DNA of 51,463 nt from an uncultured Clostridia bacterium (GTDB taxonomy: Bacteria; Bacillota; Clostridia; Oscillospirales; Acutalibacteraceae): positions 1 through 51,463 of the forward strand of contig CANQOP010000016.1 of NCBI GenBank assembly GCA_947625485.1, written 5' to 3'. Positions 41,232-49,849 of this stretch are shown here, in pieces. The notes beneath the pieces were generated by a model. The model made no database searches. It had not been told where the DNA came from and saw only the letters and a list, made by a program, of their open reading frames with translations. Each line of letters starts with the position of its first letter. The first letter of the stretch is position 1. The translations under genes were made by a program, and so were the position numbers.

Positions 41232-41981
41232 ATGAAAAAAATTATTGCACTCGTGCTTGCGGCTATGCTCGTTTGCACATCAGCCGTTATGCTCGCTTCC
41301 TGCGGAGACGGCGAAAAGAAAGAGCTTCATATGGCTACAAACGCTTTCTTTGAGCCGTATGAATACTATGAAGGCGACAAGATTGTAGGTATCGACGCCG
41401 AGATAGCCGAGGCTATCTGTGACAAGCTCGGATATGAGCTCGTTATCGACGATATGGACTTCGACTCGATTGTTACAGCCGTATCATCGGGCAAGGCGGA
41501 CTTCGGTATGGCAGGTATGACAGTTACCGACGAGAGAAAAGAGTCCGTTGACTTTACCGATTCCTACACAACCGCTACTCAGGTAATTATCGTTCCCGAA
41601 AAGGACGCAAAGGTTAAGAGCGTAAACGATTTGAAGAAGGCTTCTATCGGCGTTCAGCTCGGTACAACGGGAGACATCTACGTTTCCGACAAGTACGAGA
41701 AAAGCGGCGCTAAGATTGAGCGCTTTAATAAGGGAGCTGACGCGGTTCTTGCTCTCACACAGGGTAAGGTTGACGCTGTTGTTATCGACAACGAGCCTGC
41801 CAAGGCGTTCGTAGACCAGAACGAAGGCATCGAGATTTTAGATGATCCGTTCGCTGACGAGGACTATGCTATCTGCGTTGCTAAGGACAGCGAGCTTACG
41901 GACCAAATTAACGGCGCGCTCAAGGAGCTAAAGGACGACGGTACTGTTAAGAAAATTATCGACAAGTATATAAACGATTGA
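41232..41981 (+). CDS. Polar amino acid ABC transporter, substrate-binding lipoprotein
   Basis: 249 aa. Lipoprotein signal with LASC (Cys24). The mature domain is family 3 solute-binding: FEPYEYYEGDKIVGIDAEIAEAIC, the D-F-x-x-I-V-x-A-V-x-S-G-K segment DFDSIVTAVSSGKADFGMAGMTVTDERKESVDFTDSY, and VNDLKKASIGVQLGTTGD. This family binds glutamine, histidine, arginine or cystine; the ligand cannot be assigned. GAGGAG precedes the ATG. First of three genes; an intercistronic terminator-like stem follows. Confidence 0.93.
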   Translation: MKKIIALVLAAMLVCTSAVMLASCGDGEKKELHMATNAFFEPYEYYEGDKIVGIDAEIAEAICDKLGYELVIDDMDFDSIVTAVSSGKADFGMAGMTVTDERKESVDFTDSYTTATQVIIVPEKDAKVKSVNDLKKASIGVQLGTTGDIYVSDKYEKSGAKIERFNKGADAVLALTQGKVDAVVIDNEPAKAFVDQNEGIEILDDPFADEDYAICVAKDSELTDQINGALKELKDDGTVKKIIDKYIND

Positions 41982-42000
41982 TTTAAACTCTAAAGCAGGA

Positions 42001-42035
42001 TACAAAAATGCGGGTGGAAACTCGCATTTTTTGTA
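42001..42035 (+). terminator. Intercistronic terminator-like stem
   Basis: TACAAAAATGCG pairs with CGCATTTTTTGTA around a 10-nt loop, with the T run inside the 3' arm. Placed between the binding protein and permease genes, it would lower expression of the latter two relative to the first. Confidence 0.65.
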
Positions 42036-42081
42036 CTCGGCGGCTCAGCCGAATCTTAAAGAGTAAATAAGGAATGTTTTT

Positions 42082-42813
42082 ATGGAAAAATTTTTTAACG
42101 ATTTAGGCGCAAGCTTTGTCAAAAACTTCGTCACAGACAACCGTTGGATGCAGCTTTTGCAGGGCTTGGGAACGACTGTTCTGATTACGTTGTTTGCCGT
42201 GCTTATCGGTATTGCGCTCGGCTTTATTGTCGCGGTTGTACGCTCCACCCACGATATGCAGTTAAAGGGCAGGAAGTGCAGAACAGCGGGCGACTATGTG
42301 CTTAAAGCGCTTAATGTAATATGCAATATCTATATTACCATAATCCGCGGAACTCCTGTTGTAGTACAGCTTTTAATTATGTTCTTCATCGTGTTTAAAA
42401 CCTCTCGCAACGGTCTTGTTCCTGCGATTCTTTGCTTTGGACTAAACTCGGGCGCGTACGTCGCGGAGATAGTCCGCTCGGGCATTATGTCGATTGACAG
42501 AGGGCAGTTCGAGGCTAGCCGCTCAATCGGCTTCGACTACAAAAGCACAATGATTCACATAATTCTTCCTCAGGCGTTTAAGAACGTGCTCCCCGCGCTC
42601 GGAAACGAGTTTATCGTTCTCTTAAAGGAGACGTCGGTTGCGGGCTATGTAGCGGTGCAGGACCTCACATACATAGGAAATCTTATACGCTCGCGCACCT
42701 ATGAGGCTTTCTTCCCGCTCATTACTGTGGCGGTGATATACCTCGTAATTGTGCTCATTCTCACCTTCTTGCTTACAAAACTCGAAAGGAGGCTGCGCAA
42801 CAGTGACCACTAA
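42082..42813 (+). CDS. Polar amino acid ABC transporter, permease
   Basis: 243 aa, about five membrane segments of the HisMQ/GlnP type. Starts with a short amphipathic region, then [26 protein letters not shown]. The EAA loop that contacts the ATPase reads [36 protein letters not shown] single permease gene implies a homodimeric channel. GGAA lies before the ATG. The last 11 bp overlap the ATPase start. Confidence 0.94.
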   Translation: MEKFFNDLGASFVKNFVTDNRWMQLLQGLGTTVLITLFAVLIGIALGFIVAVVRSTHDMQLKGRKCRTAGDYVLKALNVICNIYITIIRGTPVVVQLLIMFFIVFKTSRNGLVPAILCFGLNSGAYVAEIVRSGIMSIDRGQFEASRSIGFDYKSTMIHIILPQAFKNVLPALGNEFIVLLKETSVAGYVAVQDLTYIGNLIRSRTYEAFFPLITVAVIYLVIVLILTFLLTKLERRLRNSDH

Positions 42814-43546
42814 TAATGAAGTGCTTATTCAGGTACAGAATCTTCACAAGAGCTTCGGCGATATAGAAGTGCTTAAAGGTATCGACGCCGAAATACATAA
42901 GGGCGACGTTGTAGTGATTATCGGAGCGTCCGGTTCGGGAAAGAGTACCTTCCTGCGTTGTCTCAATAAGCTGGAGGAGCCTACGGACGGAAAAATTATT
43001 TTCGAGGGAACGGATATTACCGACCCGAAGGTCAATATAAACCTTCACCGCAGAAAGGTGGGAATGGTGTTCCAGCAGTTCAACCTTTTTCCGCATATGA
43101 CCGTTCTCAAAAATATGACGCTCGGTCCGGTAAAACTCTTAAAACAAAGTAAATCCGAAGCGGAGGAAAACGCCATGCGACTGCTCGAGAGAGTGGGACT
43201 TGCGGACAGAGCGCACGCCTATCCGTCCCAGCTTTCCGGCGGACAGAAACAACGTATCGCTATTGTACGCGCGCTGTGTATGAATCCCGACGTGCTCCTT
43301 TTTGACGAGCCGACGAGCGCACTGGACCCCGAAATGGTGGGAGAGGTGCTCGATGTTATGAAGGGACTTGCGAAGGACGGAATGACGATGGCAGTCGTAA
43401 CTCACGAAATGGGCTTTGCACGCGAGGTCGGTACAAACGTCGTGTTTATTGACGAGGGTGTTATCGTGGAGCAGGGCGCTCCCGACGAGTTTTTCGGCAA
43501 TCCGAAAAGTCCGAGGCTCAGGGATTTTCTCTCAAAGGTACTGTAA
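42803..43546 (+). CDS. Polar amino acid ABC transporter, ATP-binding protein
   Basis: 247 aa from a GTG start with AAAGGAGG 10 nt upstream. Walker [10 protein letters not shown] (41-49), Q-loop [12 protein letters not shown], signature LSGGQKQR, Walker [14 protein letters not shown] and the switch His in [12 protein letters not shown] are all intact. Highly similar in layout to GlnQ/HisP. Completes the three-gene importer and is followed by a terminator. Confidence 0.96.
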   Translation: MTTNNEVLIQVQNLHKSFGDIEVLKGIDAEIHKGDVVVIIGASGSGKSTFLRCLNKLEEPTDGKIIFEGTDITDPKVNINLHRRKVGMVFQQFNLFPHMTVLKNMTLGPVKLLKQSKSEAEENAMRLLERVGLADRAHAYPSQLSGGQKQRIAIVRALCMNPDVLLFDEPTSALDPEMVGEVLDVMKGLAKDGMTMAVVTHEMGFAREVGTNVVFIDEGVIVEQGAPDEFFGNPKSPRLRDFLSKVL

Positions 43547-43567
43547 AATGTAAAAAAGCAGATACTT

Positions 43568-43596
43568 ACCGCCTTCATTTTTGAGGGCGGTTTTTT
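43568..43596 (+). terminator. Terminator of the ABC operon
   Basis: CCGCCTTCA with TGAGGGCGG (9 bp, one G-U), TTTT loop, then six Ts. Confidence 0.9.
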
Positions 43597-43744
43597 GTGT
43601 AACTCCTAAACAAAGTCTTTTTAAAGAGTGTGAATTATTCACAATTAAAAAATTCTGCTGAAAAGCAATATAATAAAAAATGGCATGTTTGGCAAATTCT
43701 TCGGCAAATTCTATAAATAGTTATATTTATTTTTGTAAAAAAGG

Positions 43745-43773
43745 TTGATTTTTTTATTAATTTTGTGTAAAAT
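43745..43773 (+). promoter_or_regulatory. Promoter of the PucR/CdaR-type regulator
   Basis: TTGATT, 17 nt, TAAAAT. The -10 lies in the 19-nt word TTAATTTTGTGTAAAATGA (43757-43775), which recurs exactly at 29702-29720. Confidence 0.65.
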
Positions 43774-43839
43774 GATAAATAAGAATTGTGTTATAGTCGC
43801 ATTTTTGTACTATTTCTTAGGGAAACGAGGAATATCATA

Positions 43840-44925
43840 ATGTCAAACAGATTATTTCAGGGAATCATACATCAGATGAAGGACGCCGTTGACAGGACTA
43901 TCGGCGTAATTGACGAGACTTCCGTTGTTATCGCGTGCTCAGACCTCGGGAAAATCGGCGAGGTTGACGAGAGCGTAAACAGCGAGACGCTTATCTCCGC
44001 CGTTCCTTTTACATCGGGCGGCTATACATATAAGTCGATAGGCAACAGCGCGCGCGCGGAGTACGCTGTATTCGTTGCAGGTACCGACGAGTACGCCGAG
44101 AGATGTTCTCAGCTTCTCGCTATCTCGCTTACCAATATAAAACAGTACTACGACGAAAAGTATGACCGCGCAAATTTTATCAAGAATGTTATTATGGATA
44201 ACATTCTTCCGGGCGATATTTATTTAAAGGCGCGTGAGCTCCACTTTAATTCCGACGTTTTACGCGTTTGTCTCTTAATAAGGATTACTTCAAAGACCGA
44301 GGTTTCCGCGCTCGATGTTATCCAGAATCTTTTCCCCGATAAGTCTAAGGATTTTGTTATCAACATAAACGAGAGCGAAATCACTCTCGTTAAGGAGATT
44401 TCCGAATCCACCGACAGCAAGGACCTCGAAAAGCTCGCTTCCTCTATCGTGGACACGCTTTCGTCCGAGTTCTATACCCATTCCGTTGTCGGTATAGGTA
44501 CTGCCGTTATCGGGATCAAGGACCTCGCCCGTTCGTTCAAGGAGGCTCAGGTCGCCTTGGAGGTCGGCAAGGTATTCGATAACGAGCGCAATATTATAAG
44601 CTACGACAACCTCGGTATCGCGCGGCTTATCTATCAGCTCCCGACCACCTTGTGCGATATGTTCCTTCAGGAAGTATTCAAGCGCGGTTCTATCGAGACT
44701 CTCGACCAGGAAACCTTCTTTACAATTCAGAAATTCTTCGAGAACAACCTCAACGTTTCCGAAACCTCGCGTAAGCTGTTTGTACACAGAAACACCCTCG
44801 TTTACAGGCTCGAGAAGATTAAGAAGCTTACGGGTCTTGATTTAAGAGAATTCGAGGACGCTATTGTGTTCAAGGTAGCTCTTATGGTTAAGAAATATTT
44901 AACAGCAAGTCCAACAAAATACTAA
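43840..44925 (+). CDS. PucR/CdaR-type transcriptional regulator
   Basis: 361 aa. The C-terminal 65 residues are the HTH_30 DNA-binding domain characteristic of PucR, CdaR and SdaR activators (NLNVSETSRKLFVHRNTLVYRLEKIKKLTGLD). The middle (about 130-270) fits the GGDEF-like sensory domain of CdaR proteins. The N-terminal 110 residues are unclassified. CdaR relatives respond to carbon sources such as sugar acids. GAGGA lies before the chosen ATG; the open frame extends upstream without a signal. It is followed by a terminator and is transcribed apart from ftsEX. Confidence 0.88.
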   Translation: MSNRLFQGIIHQMKDAVDRTIGVIDETSVVIACSDLGKIGEVDESVNSETLISAVPFTSGGYTYKSIGNSARAEYAVFVAGTDEYAERCSQLLAISLTNIKQYYDEKYDRANFIKNVIMDNILPGDIYLKARELHFNSDVLRVCLLIRITSKTEVSALDVIQNLFPDKSKDFVININESEITLVKEISESTDSKDLEKLASSIVDTLSSEFYTHSVVGIGTAVIGIKDLARSFKEAQVALEVGKVFDNERNIISYDNLGIARLIYQLPTTLCDMFLQEVFKRGSIETLDQETFFTIQKFFENNLNVSETSRKLFVHRNTLVYRLEKIKKLTGLDLREFEDAIVFKVALMVKKYLTASPTKY

Positions 44926-44955
44926 TACAGGGCGCCAGCTGTTTATCACATTTAG

Positions 44956-44995
44956 TTTGCCCACCCTTACAAAAGGCGGGCAAATTAGTTTTTTA
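44956..44995 (+). terminator. Terminator between regulator and ftsE
   Basis: TTTGCCCACC with GGCGGGCAAA (one mismatch), 9-nt loop, then ATTAG and six Ts. Confidence 0.8.
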
Positions 44996-45020
44996 TTTAA
45001 ATGAAACAGGTGTTGGTAAT

Positions 45021-45884
45021 TTGGAGAAAATTATAGAATTTAAAAATGTGTCGAAAACCTACGACTCAGGCACGCACGCGCTGAACAACGCCAGTATCTC
45101 AATTGAAAAGGGCGAGTTTGTGTTTATCGTCGGAGCGTCGGGCGCAGGAAAGAGCACGTTTTTGAAATTAATTATGCATGAGGAAACTCCCTCGCGCGGT
45201 ACCATATTAGTAAACGGCGTGAACGTAACTAAAATTAAGCGCCGCAAGGTGCCTTATTTGCGCCGCAATATGGGTATCGTGTTCCAGGACTTCCGTCTTA
45301 TAGACAAAATGACCGTCTACGATAACGTGGCGTTCGCTATGCGCGCAATCGGCGCGCGCCCGTCCGCCGTTAAAAAGCGCGTTCCCTACATACTTGACCT
45401 AGTCGGACTTTCCGACAAGGCGAAAAACCGTCCCAGCGAGCTTTCGGGCGGCGAGCAGCAGCGCGTGAGCCTTGCGCGGGCGCTCGTAAACAACCCGTCA
45501 ATCATCATTGCAGACGAGCCTACGGGTAATATCGACCCGGAAATGAGTTTTGAAATTATCGAGCTGCTTTCCAAGATCAACGACCAGGGCACGACTATTC
45601 TCGTTGTAACCCACGAACACGACCTTGTGCGCCATTTCAACAAGCGCGTGGTCGTTATTGAAAAGGGCAGGGTTGTAAGCGATACTAATGACGACGGTGA
45701 AAGCGTCCCCTATCAGCTTACCGACTACAGCGATATTGACTCTTCCGATGTTCCACCCCAAACGGCTGAGAAAATTTCCAGACAGGTTGCTCAGGAATTT
45801 TCTGAAATTGTTGCCGAAAACAGCGAAGAAGGGCAGCCTTACGGCGGCTCAAACGCAGAAGTTTCCTCGGATATTGAAGGGTAA
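45021..45884 (+). CDS. ftsE: Cell division ABC ATPase FtsE with acidic C-terminal extension
   Basis: 287 aa from a TTG start. Walker A GASGAGKST (38-46), Q-loop VFQDFRL, signature LSGGEQQR, Walker B IIADEPTGNIDPEM and switch His in VVTHEHDL. FtsE usually ends near 225-230; here about 60 extra residues follow, acidic and Ser-rich (TDYSDIDSSDVPPQ, NSEEGQPYGGSNAE). With FtsX it forms the membrane complex that activates peptidoglycan hydrolases at division or elongation. Operon with ftsX (12-bp gap) and an M23 peptidase. Confidence 0.95.
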   Translation: MEKIIEFKNVSKTYDSGTHALNNASISIEKGEFVFIVGASGAGKSTFLKLIMHEETPSRGTILVNGVNVTKIKRRKVPYLRRNMGIVFQDFRLIDKMTVYDNVAFAMRAIGARPSAVKKRVPYILDLVGLSDKAKNRPSELSGGEQQRVSLARALVNNPSIIIADEPTGNIDPEMSFEIIELLSKINDQGTTILVVTHEHDLVRHFNKRVVVIEKGRVVSDTNDDGESVPYQLTDYSDIDSSDVPPQTAEKISRQVAQEFSEIVAENSEEGQPYGGSNAEVSSDIEG

Positions 45885-45896
45885 GGAGGTCGAGAA

Positions 45897-46799
45897 ATGC
45901 GTATCAGCGGCTTTAGCTATTTAATAAAAGAAGGCTTAAAAAACGTATGGAATAACCGCATTATGAGTATCGCCTCCGTGTGTGTTCTCATTTCCTGTCT
46001 TATCCTCACAGGAAGCGCGGTGCTTTTCTCTATGAACGTTTCTCAACTCGTAGAGTCAGTGAGCGACTCTAACGAAACTACCGTTTATCTGGAGAACGGA
46101 CTTTCCAAGGTTGAGGCGGTCTATGTCGGACGAGACCTCAAGAAAATCAAAAATATCGCGGACGCTCAGTATTTTCCGAAGGAAGAGGCGTTTGAGGAAT
46201 TTAAAGGCCGCCTCGGAGAGGAGCTTTTCGAGAATATGAAGGGCGATAACCCTCTGCCTGACGCCTACAAGGTTACAATGACGGATTTGTCGAAGTACAA
46301 CGAGACAGTCGATAAGATAAAGGCTCTCGACGGCGTTCAGAAGATAAGCAGTCGGAAGGAACTCGCGCAACGGCTCTCGTCGATTAACAGCCTTGTCCAG
46401 ACCCTCAGCTTCTGGATAGTGCTTGCGCTCGGTATAATCTCACTGTTTATTATTTCTAACACAATCCGCGCCACTATGTACAGCCGGCGTTTCGAGATAA
46501 GTATAATGAAGTCTGTGGGTGCTACGGATGCTTTCGTGCGTATACCGTTTGTGGTTGAGGGCGTAACTATCGGACTGATAGCCTCGGTTATATCAACTGT
46601 TGCGCTCGTGTTCCTCTATGACGGTATTATGAGTATCGTTTCCAGCCTTATTCATATCGAAGTAATGCCTATTATGAGCGTTATCTGGTATGTTGCGCTG
46701 ATATTTGTGCTTGCAGGCGTCGTAATCGGCGCGCTTTCCGGCTTTATCTCAATCAGAAAGTACCTCAAAAAGGAAGGCAATGAAATCTTAGGCTGGTAA
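45897..46799 (+). CDS. ftsX: Cell division protein FtsX
   Basis: 300 aa, four membrane segments: one at about 24-47, then three after residue 170 (LSFWIVLALGIISLFIISNTI, GVTIGLIASVISTVALVFLY, VIWYVALIFVLAGVVIGALSG). The large extracellular domain between about 50 and 165 is the part that contacts hydrolases. RFEISIMKSVGATDAFVRIPF is the coupling helix segment facing FtsE. AAGGAGG precedes the ATG. Confidence 0.95.
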   Translation: MRISGFSYLIKEGLKNVWNNRIMSIASVCVLISCLILTGSAVLFSMNVSQLVESVSDSNETTVYLENGLSKVEAVYVGRDLKKIKNIADAQYFPKEEAFEEFKGRLGEELFENMKGDNPLPDAYKVTMTDLSKYNETVDKIKALDGVQKISSRKELAQRLSSINSLVQTLSFWIVLALGIISLFIISNTIRATMYSRRFEISIMKSVGATDAFVRIPFVVEGVTIGLIASVISTVALVFLYDGIMSIVSSLIHIEVMPIMSVIWYVALIFVLAGVVIGALSGFISIRKYLKKEGNEILGW

Positions 46800-46826
46800 A
46801 AATTTGGCTTAAAAGAAGGTTTTAAT

Positions 46827-48065
46827 ATGTATAAGAAAATTATTGCAGTGATGCTCACGCTTGCACTGCTTTCGTCTCCGCTTTTGCTTCAGACCGTTTC
46901 GGCTGATACTACGGCGGACTCGTATAAAAATCAGATAAACGACCTTCAGGAGAAGGAAAAGGAGTATGCTTCCCGTCTTGCGGAGGCTAAGTCAAAAATT
47001 AAGGATAAAGAGGAGTACAGCGATACTCTCGTTGGACAAATCGGAGTCCTTAGCTCCGAAATCAGTACATTCCACTCTCAGATTACTGAGCTTAATACCG
47101 ACATAGCTGCAAAGCAGAAGAAAATCAAATCCGCTAAAAAGAAAATTGAAACTCAGATGGATACGCTTAAAAACCGAATTCGTACTATCTATATGGCGGG
47201 AGACGCCTCCGATTTGGAGATTATTCTCGGCGCGAAGGATTTTTCCGATTTTCTCGATAAGTACGAGTTGGTAAAAACGCTTTCGGACTATGACGAAAAG
47301 CTCATAAGCAGTATTCAGGGTCAACTCGATACAATCACGGAGGAAAAACAGGCTCTCGTTACTCAGAAGAGTGAGCTTGAGGAGTCCGAGAAGTCTCTGA
47401 AGAAAAAACAGAGCAAGCTCACGGGTCTTCTCGAGGAGAACAAGGCTGTCCTCGCGGAGCTTTATGACGACAAAAATGACGCTCAGAAGCTGGTTAATAA
47501 CGCTTCCGCACAGGAAAGCGAGATACAGAGACAGCTCGACGCTTATAATAAAAAGCTATCGGCTCAGAGGGCGGCTCAGCTTGCGGCTCAGAACAATAAC
47601 AACTCGGGCAATAAAAATCCCGCTCCGTCGAAGTTGAACGTTTCCTCATCGGGTATGACGTGGCCTGTTCCCGGTTACTACTATGTAATCTCTCCTTTTG
47701 CTGAAAACCGCGGCTACTCCCACAAGGGTATAGATATTACAGGCGGCGGCATTATGGGCGCTACGGTAGTGGCTGCGAGCGGCGGTACGGTAATCGCAAG
47801 CAACAACTCCTGCTCCCACAACTGGGGCAAAAACGGTTCCTGCGGCTGCGGCGGCGGTTACGGAAACTACGTCCTTATCGACCACGGAAACGGCAAGACC
47901 ACGCTCTACGGTCATATGAGTTCCGTTGTGGTTTCGTCGGGAGCAACCGTGAGCAAGGGACAGACTATCGGATATGTAGGCTCTACGGGCTGGTCAACGG
48001 GAGCTCATCTCCACTTTGAGACCCGCTCGGGCGGCGCGGTTTACAATCCGATGATTGAGTTTTAA
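46827..48065 (+). CDS. Secreted coiled-coil M23 peptidase (EnvC-like), likely FtsEX partner
   Basis: 412 aa. Signal peptide 1-26 (ends VSA). Residues about 30-255 are predicted coiled coil in two arms, as in EnvC and PcsB-type FtsX partners. A short Asn/Pro linker follows, then a LytM/M23 domain with zinc ligands in SHKGID, and HLHFE near the end plus YGHM. A Cys/Gly insert (CSHNWGKNGSCGCGGGYGNY) interrupts the domain, with four cysteines that may form disulfides. All zinc ligands appear present, so it may cleave peptidoglycan directly rather than only activate another enzyme. It follows ftsX by 27 bp and ends the operon. Confidence 0.92.
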   Translation: MYKKIIAVMLTLALLSSPLLLQTVSADTTADSYKNQINDLQEKEKEYASRLAEAKSKIKDKEEYSDTLVGQIGVLSSEISTFHSQITELNTDIAAKQKKIKSAKKKIETQMDTLKNRIRTIYMAGDASDLEIILGAKDFSDFLDKYELVKTLSDYDEKLISSIQGQLDTITEEKQALVTQKSELEESEKSLKKKQSKLTGLLEENKAVLAELYDDKNDAQKLVNNASAQESEIQRQLDAYNKKLSAQRAAQLAAQNNNNSGNKNPAPSKLNVSSSGMTWPVPGYYYVISPFAENRGYSHKGIDITGGGIMGATVVAASGGTVIASNNSCSHNWGKNGSCGCGGGYGNYVLIDHGNGKTTLYGHMSSVVVSSGATVSKGQTIGYVGSTGWSTGAHLHFETRSGGAVYNPMIEF

Positions 48066-48093
48066 AATTAAAGGTTAAATAAACGGGAAATTA

Positions 48094-48128
48094 AAAGCGG
48101 TCGCACGGTTTCGTGTGCCCGCTTTTTA
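48094..48128 (+). terminator. Terminator of the ftsEX operon
   Basis: AAAGCGGTCGCACG with CGTGTGCCCGCTTT (one T-C mismatch), GTTT loop, then TTT. Confidence 0.85.
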
Positions 48129-48271
48129 CTTATGAGGAAAAAAAGAAAATACTCTTTCTTGTTATGTATTCTAAGCTCAGTCTAAATTTTAGCGTGTGCG
48201 CACGCGGTAAATATGAGAAATTTTTCGCAAATTACACGCTTTTTCATTTAATCTATTAATTTTCATGTGCT

Positions 48272-48313
48272 CTCCTGCATATTAATTTAAGTGAAATTAC
48301 TAAATGCAGGAGG
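48272..48313 (+). promoter_or_regulatory. Helix sequestering the ribosome binding site
   Basis: CTCCTGCAT (48272-48280) is a perfect 9-bp complement of ATGCAGGAG (48304-48312), which contains the Shine-Dalgarno of the next gene. The 23-nt loop is AT-rich. Formation would block initiation at 48320. Confidence 0.55.
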
Positions 48314-48319
48314 ATGTTT

Positions 48320-49147
48320 ATGTTAACTGCTCTTTCAATAGAAAATCTCACCTCGGAAGTATGGTATAAAAAGGTCGTAAACCGACTGCGCGGCGACGCC
48401 GTGAAGGTCGATATACGCAGCGCGCGCGGTGTTGCGCTCAGGCATATTACATACCTAAGCAGGAGCGGCGCCGTCAACTGGGCGCGTTTAAGCAAGCTGA
48501 TCGGAGCTCAGCGCAATCATCTTTTGTGCAATGACGATATTCTTTTGCCCAAGGATATGGGATTTCGGCGCTTTGATAATAAGGCGTTTAAAATTCAGCT
48601 CGCTTCTAACCTCGGAGTGTTTGTGCTCTCAAAGTTAAAAAACAAGGTGTCCGGACTTTCGGTCGGTATATACGATTTGCGCGGAGACTGCACCCGTCTG
48701 CTCGCTGAAATCGTCCCCTACACCGACAACCTTATCGTCGTCACAGACAACCTCGAAGACTACAACGCGGCCGCCGAGACCGTGAGGGAGGACATAGGCG
48801 CGGTAGTTCAGGTAACCGACAACCGTGCGCGGCTTATGGACTGCTCCCTGTTAATCGCTCCCGAACAAATTAACGAGCTTTTGCCGCTATCGGGCAATGT
48901 TATTGTCCTGACGAGCGCCGCGCCCACTGTTTGTACTCCCGGACTGATTTACTACGACTATCACTTCCGTATGCCGAATATGTTCGACCGTATTAAGCCT
49001 CAGGACCTCTCCGCGGAGTATTTTGCGGGCGCTCTCTACACCAAGGCGCGTCAGTATGAGCTCGGCTCAATCGTCCCGACCGCCTGCTCCAACTATGCCT
49101 CGTCCCAGACCTACCGTTCAATATGCGAGCATTTAATGAATTGTTGA
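48320..49147 (+). CDS. Conserved-looking protein of unknown function
   Basis: 275 aa, soluble, no signal peptide. A positively charged N-terminal part (about 10-110, with RGDAVKVDIRSARGVALRHITYLSRSG and NWARLSKLIGAQRNHLLC) is followed by a part that alternates strands and helices like a Rossmann-type fold (SGLSVGIYDLRGDCTRLLAEI, NLIVVTDNLEDYNAAAETV, CSLLIAPEQI, NVIVLTSAAPT). There is no classical glycine motif. I do not recognise the family. AGGAGG is 6 nt before the chosen ATG at 48320 and abuts the ATG at 48314. It lies between the ftsEX operon and greA, with its own leader. Confidence 0.75.
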   Translation: MLTALSIENLTSEVWYKKVVNRLRGDAVKVDIRSARGVALRHITYLSRSGAVNWARLSKLIGAQRNHLLCNDDILLPKDMGFRRFDNKAFKIQLASNLGVFVLSKLKNKVSGLSVGIYDLRGDCTRLLAEIVPYTDNLIVVTDNLEDYNAAAETVREDIGAVVQVTDNRARLMDCSLLIAPEQINELLPLSGNVIVLTSAAPTVCTPGLIYYDYHFRMPNMFDRIKPQDLSAEYFAGALYTKARQYELGSIVPTACSNYASSQTYRSICEHLMNC

Positions 49148-49159
49148 GCTTATAAAACC

Positions 49160-49188
49160 TTGACATTAATGTCCAAAAAATTTATAAT
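49160..49188 (+). promoter_or_regulatory. Consensus promoter of greA-lysS
   Basis: Perfect TTGACA, 17 nt, TATAAT. Leader of about 165 nt before greA. Confidence 0.9.
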
Positions 49189-49235
49189 AATAAAGTATGT
49201 AATTAAATACAACGGATATAACCACAGAGAAATGT

Positions 49236-49315
49236 CGCCGCCTCTAAGGCGGCGGTGAACATCTTTGGGTCATTGGGGGGTGAATCCCCAATGAACCCGT
49301 CGTGCTGCGCACGAC
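49236..49315 (+). promoter_or_regulatory. Three consecutive hairpins in the greA leader
   Basis: Hairpin 1: CGCCGCC/GGCGGCG (49236-49254). Hairpin 2: GGGT-CATTGGGG/CCCCAATG-ACCC with one bulged A (49267-49298). Hairpin 3: GTCGTGC/GCACGAC (49299-49315), stacked directly on hairpin 2. No T run follows, so they are not terminators. Confidence 0.6.
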
Positions 49316-49362
49316 CTCTGCTTGTTAAAAACAAAGCTTTAAATTCGGAAAGGACGTAAATT

Positions 49363-49836
49363 ATGGCTAAAAAAATTATGTTGACCCAAGAAGGGCTTGC
49401 AAATCTTGAAGAAGAACTCAGATTTCTTAAAGGCGAAAAGCGTAAAGAAATGGCTGACAAAATTAAGCTGGCGCGCTCCTACGGCGACCTTTCGGAGAAC
49501 AGCGAGTATGACGACGCTAAGAACGAGCAGGCCATTATGGAGGCTCGAATCCGTGATATAGAGGCTACACTTAAAAACTATGAGCTTATTGACGAGGACG
49601 ACGAAAACGTCGCTCAGGTTCGCCTTGCTTCGCGAGTAAAGGTTGAGATGCTCGAAACAGGTTCCACCCGCGAATACAAAATTGTAGGCGTAAACGAGGT
49701 CGATCCGCTCGAGGGCAAAATTTCCGACGAAAGCCCCATAGGCTCTGCCCTTGTGGGTCACGCTGTGGGCGATGTTGTTGAGGCGGCAGCTCCCGCGGGC
49801 ACTATTACAATGAAAATTCTCGAAATCGGCAGATAA
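49363..49836 (+). CDS. greA: Transcription elongation factor GreA
   Basis: 157 aa, normal length. The N-terminal coiled coil (residues 1-75) carries the tip motif DLSENSEYDDAK, whose acidic residues enter the RNA polymerase secondary channel to promote transcript cleavage. The C-terminal FKBP-like domain has ISDESPIGSALVGHAVGD. AAAGGA lies before the ATG. It is followed 13 bp later by lysS, an order common in Firmicutes. Confidence 0.97.
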   Translation: MAKKIMLTQEGLANLEEELRFLKGEKRKEMADKIKLARSYGDLSENSEYDDAKNEQAIMEARIRDIEATLKNYELIDEDDENVAQVRLASRVKVEMLETGSTREYKIVGVNEVDPLEGKISDESPIGSALVGHAVGDVVEAAAPAGTITMKILEIGR

Positions 49837-49849
49837 GGAGGACGCGAAA

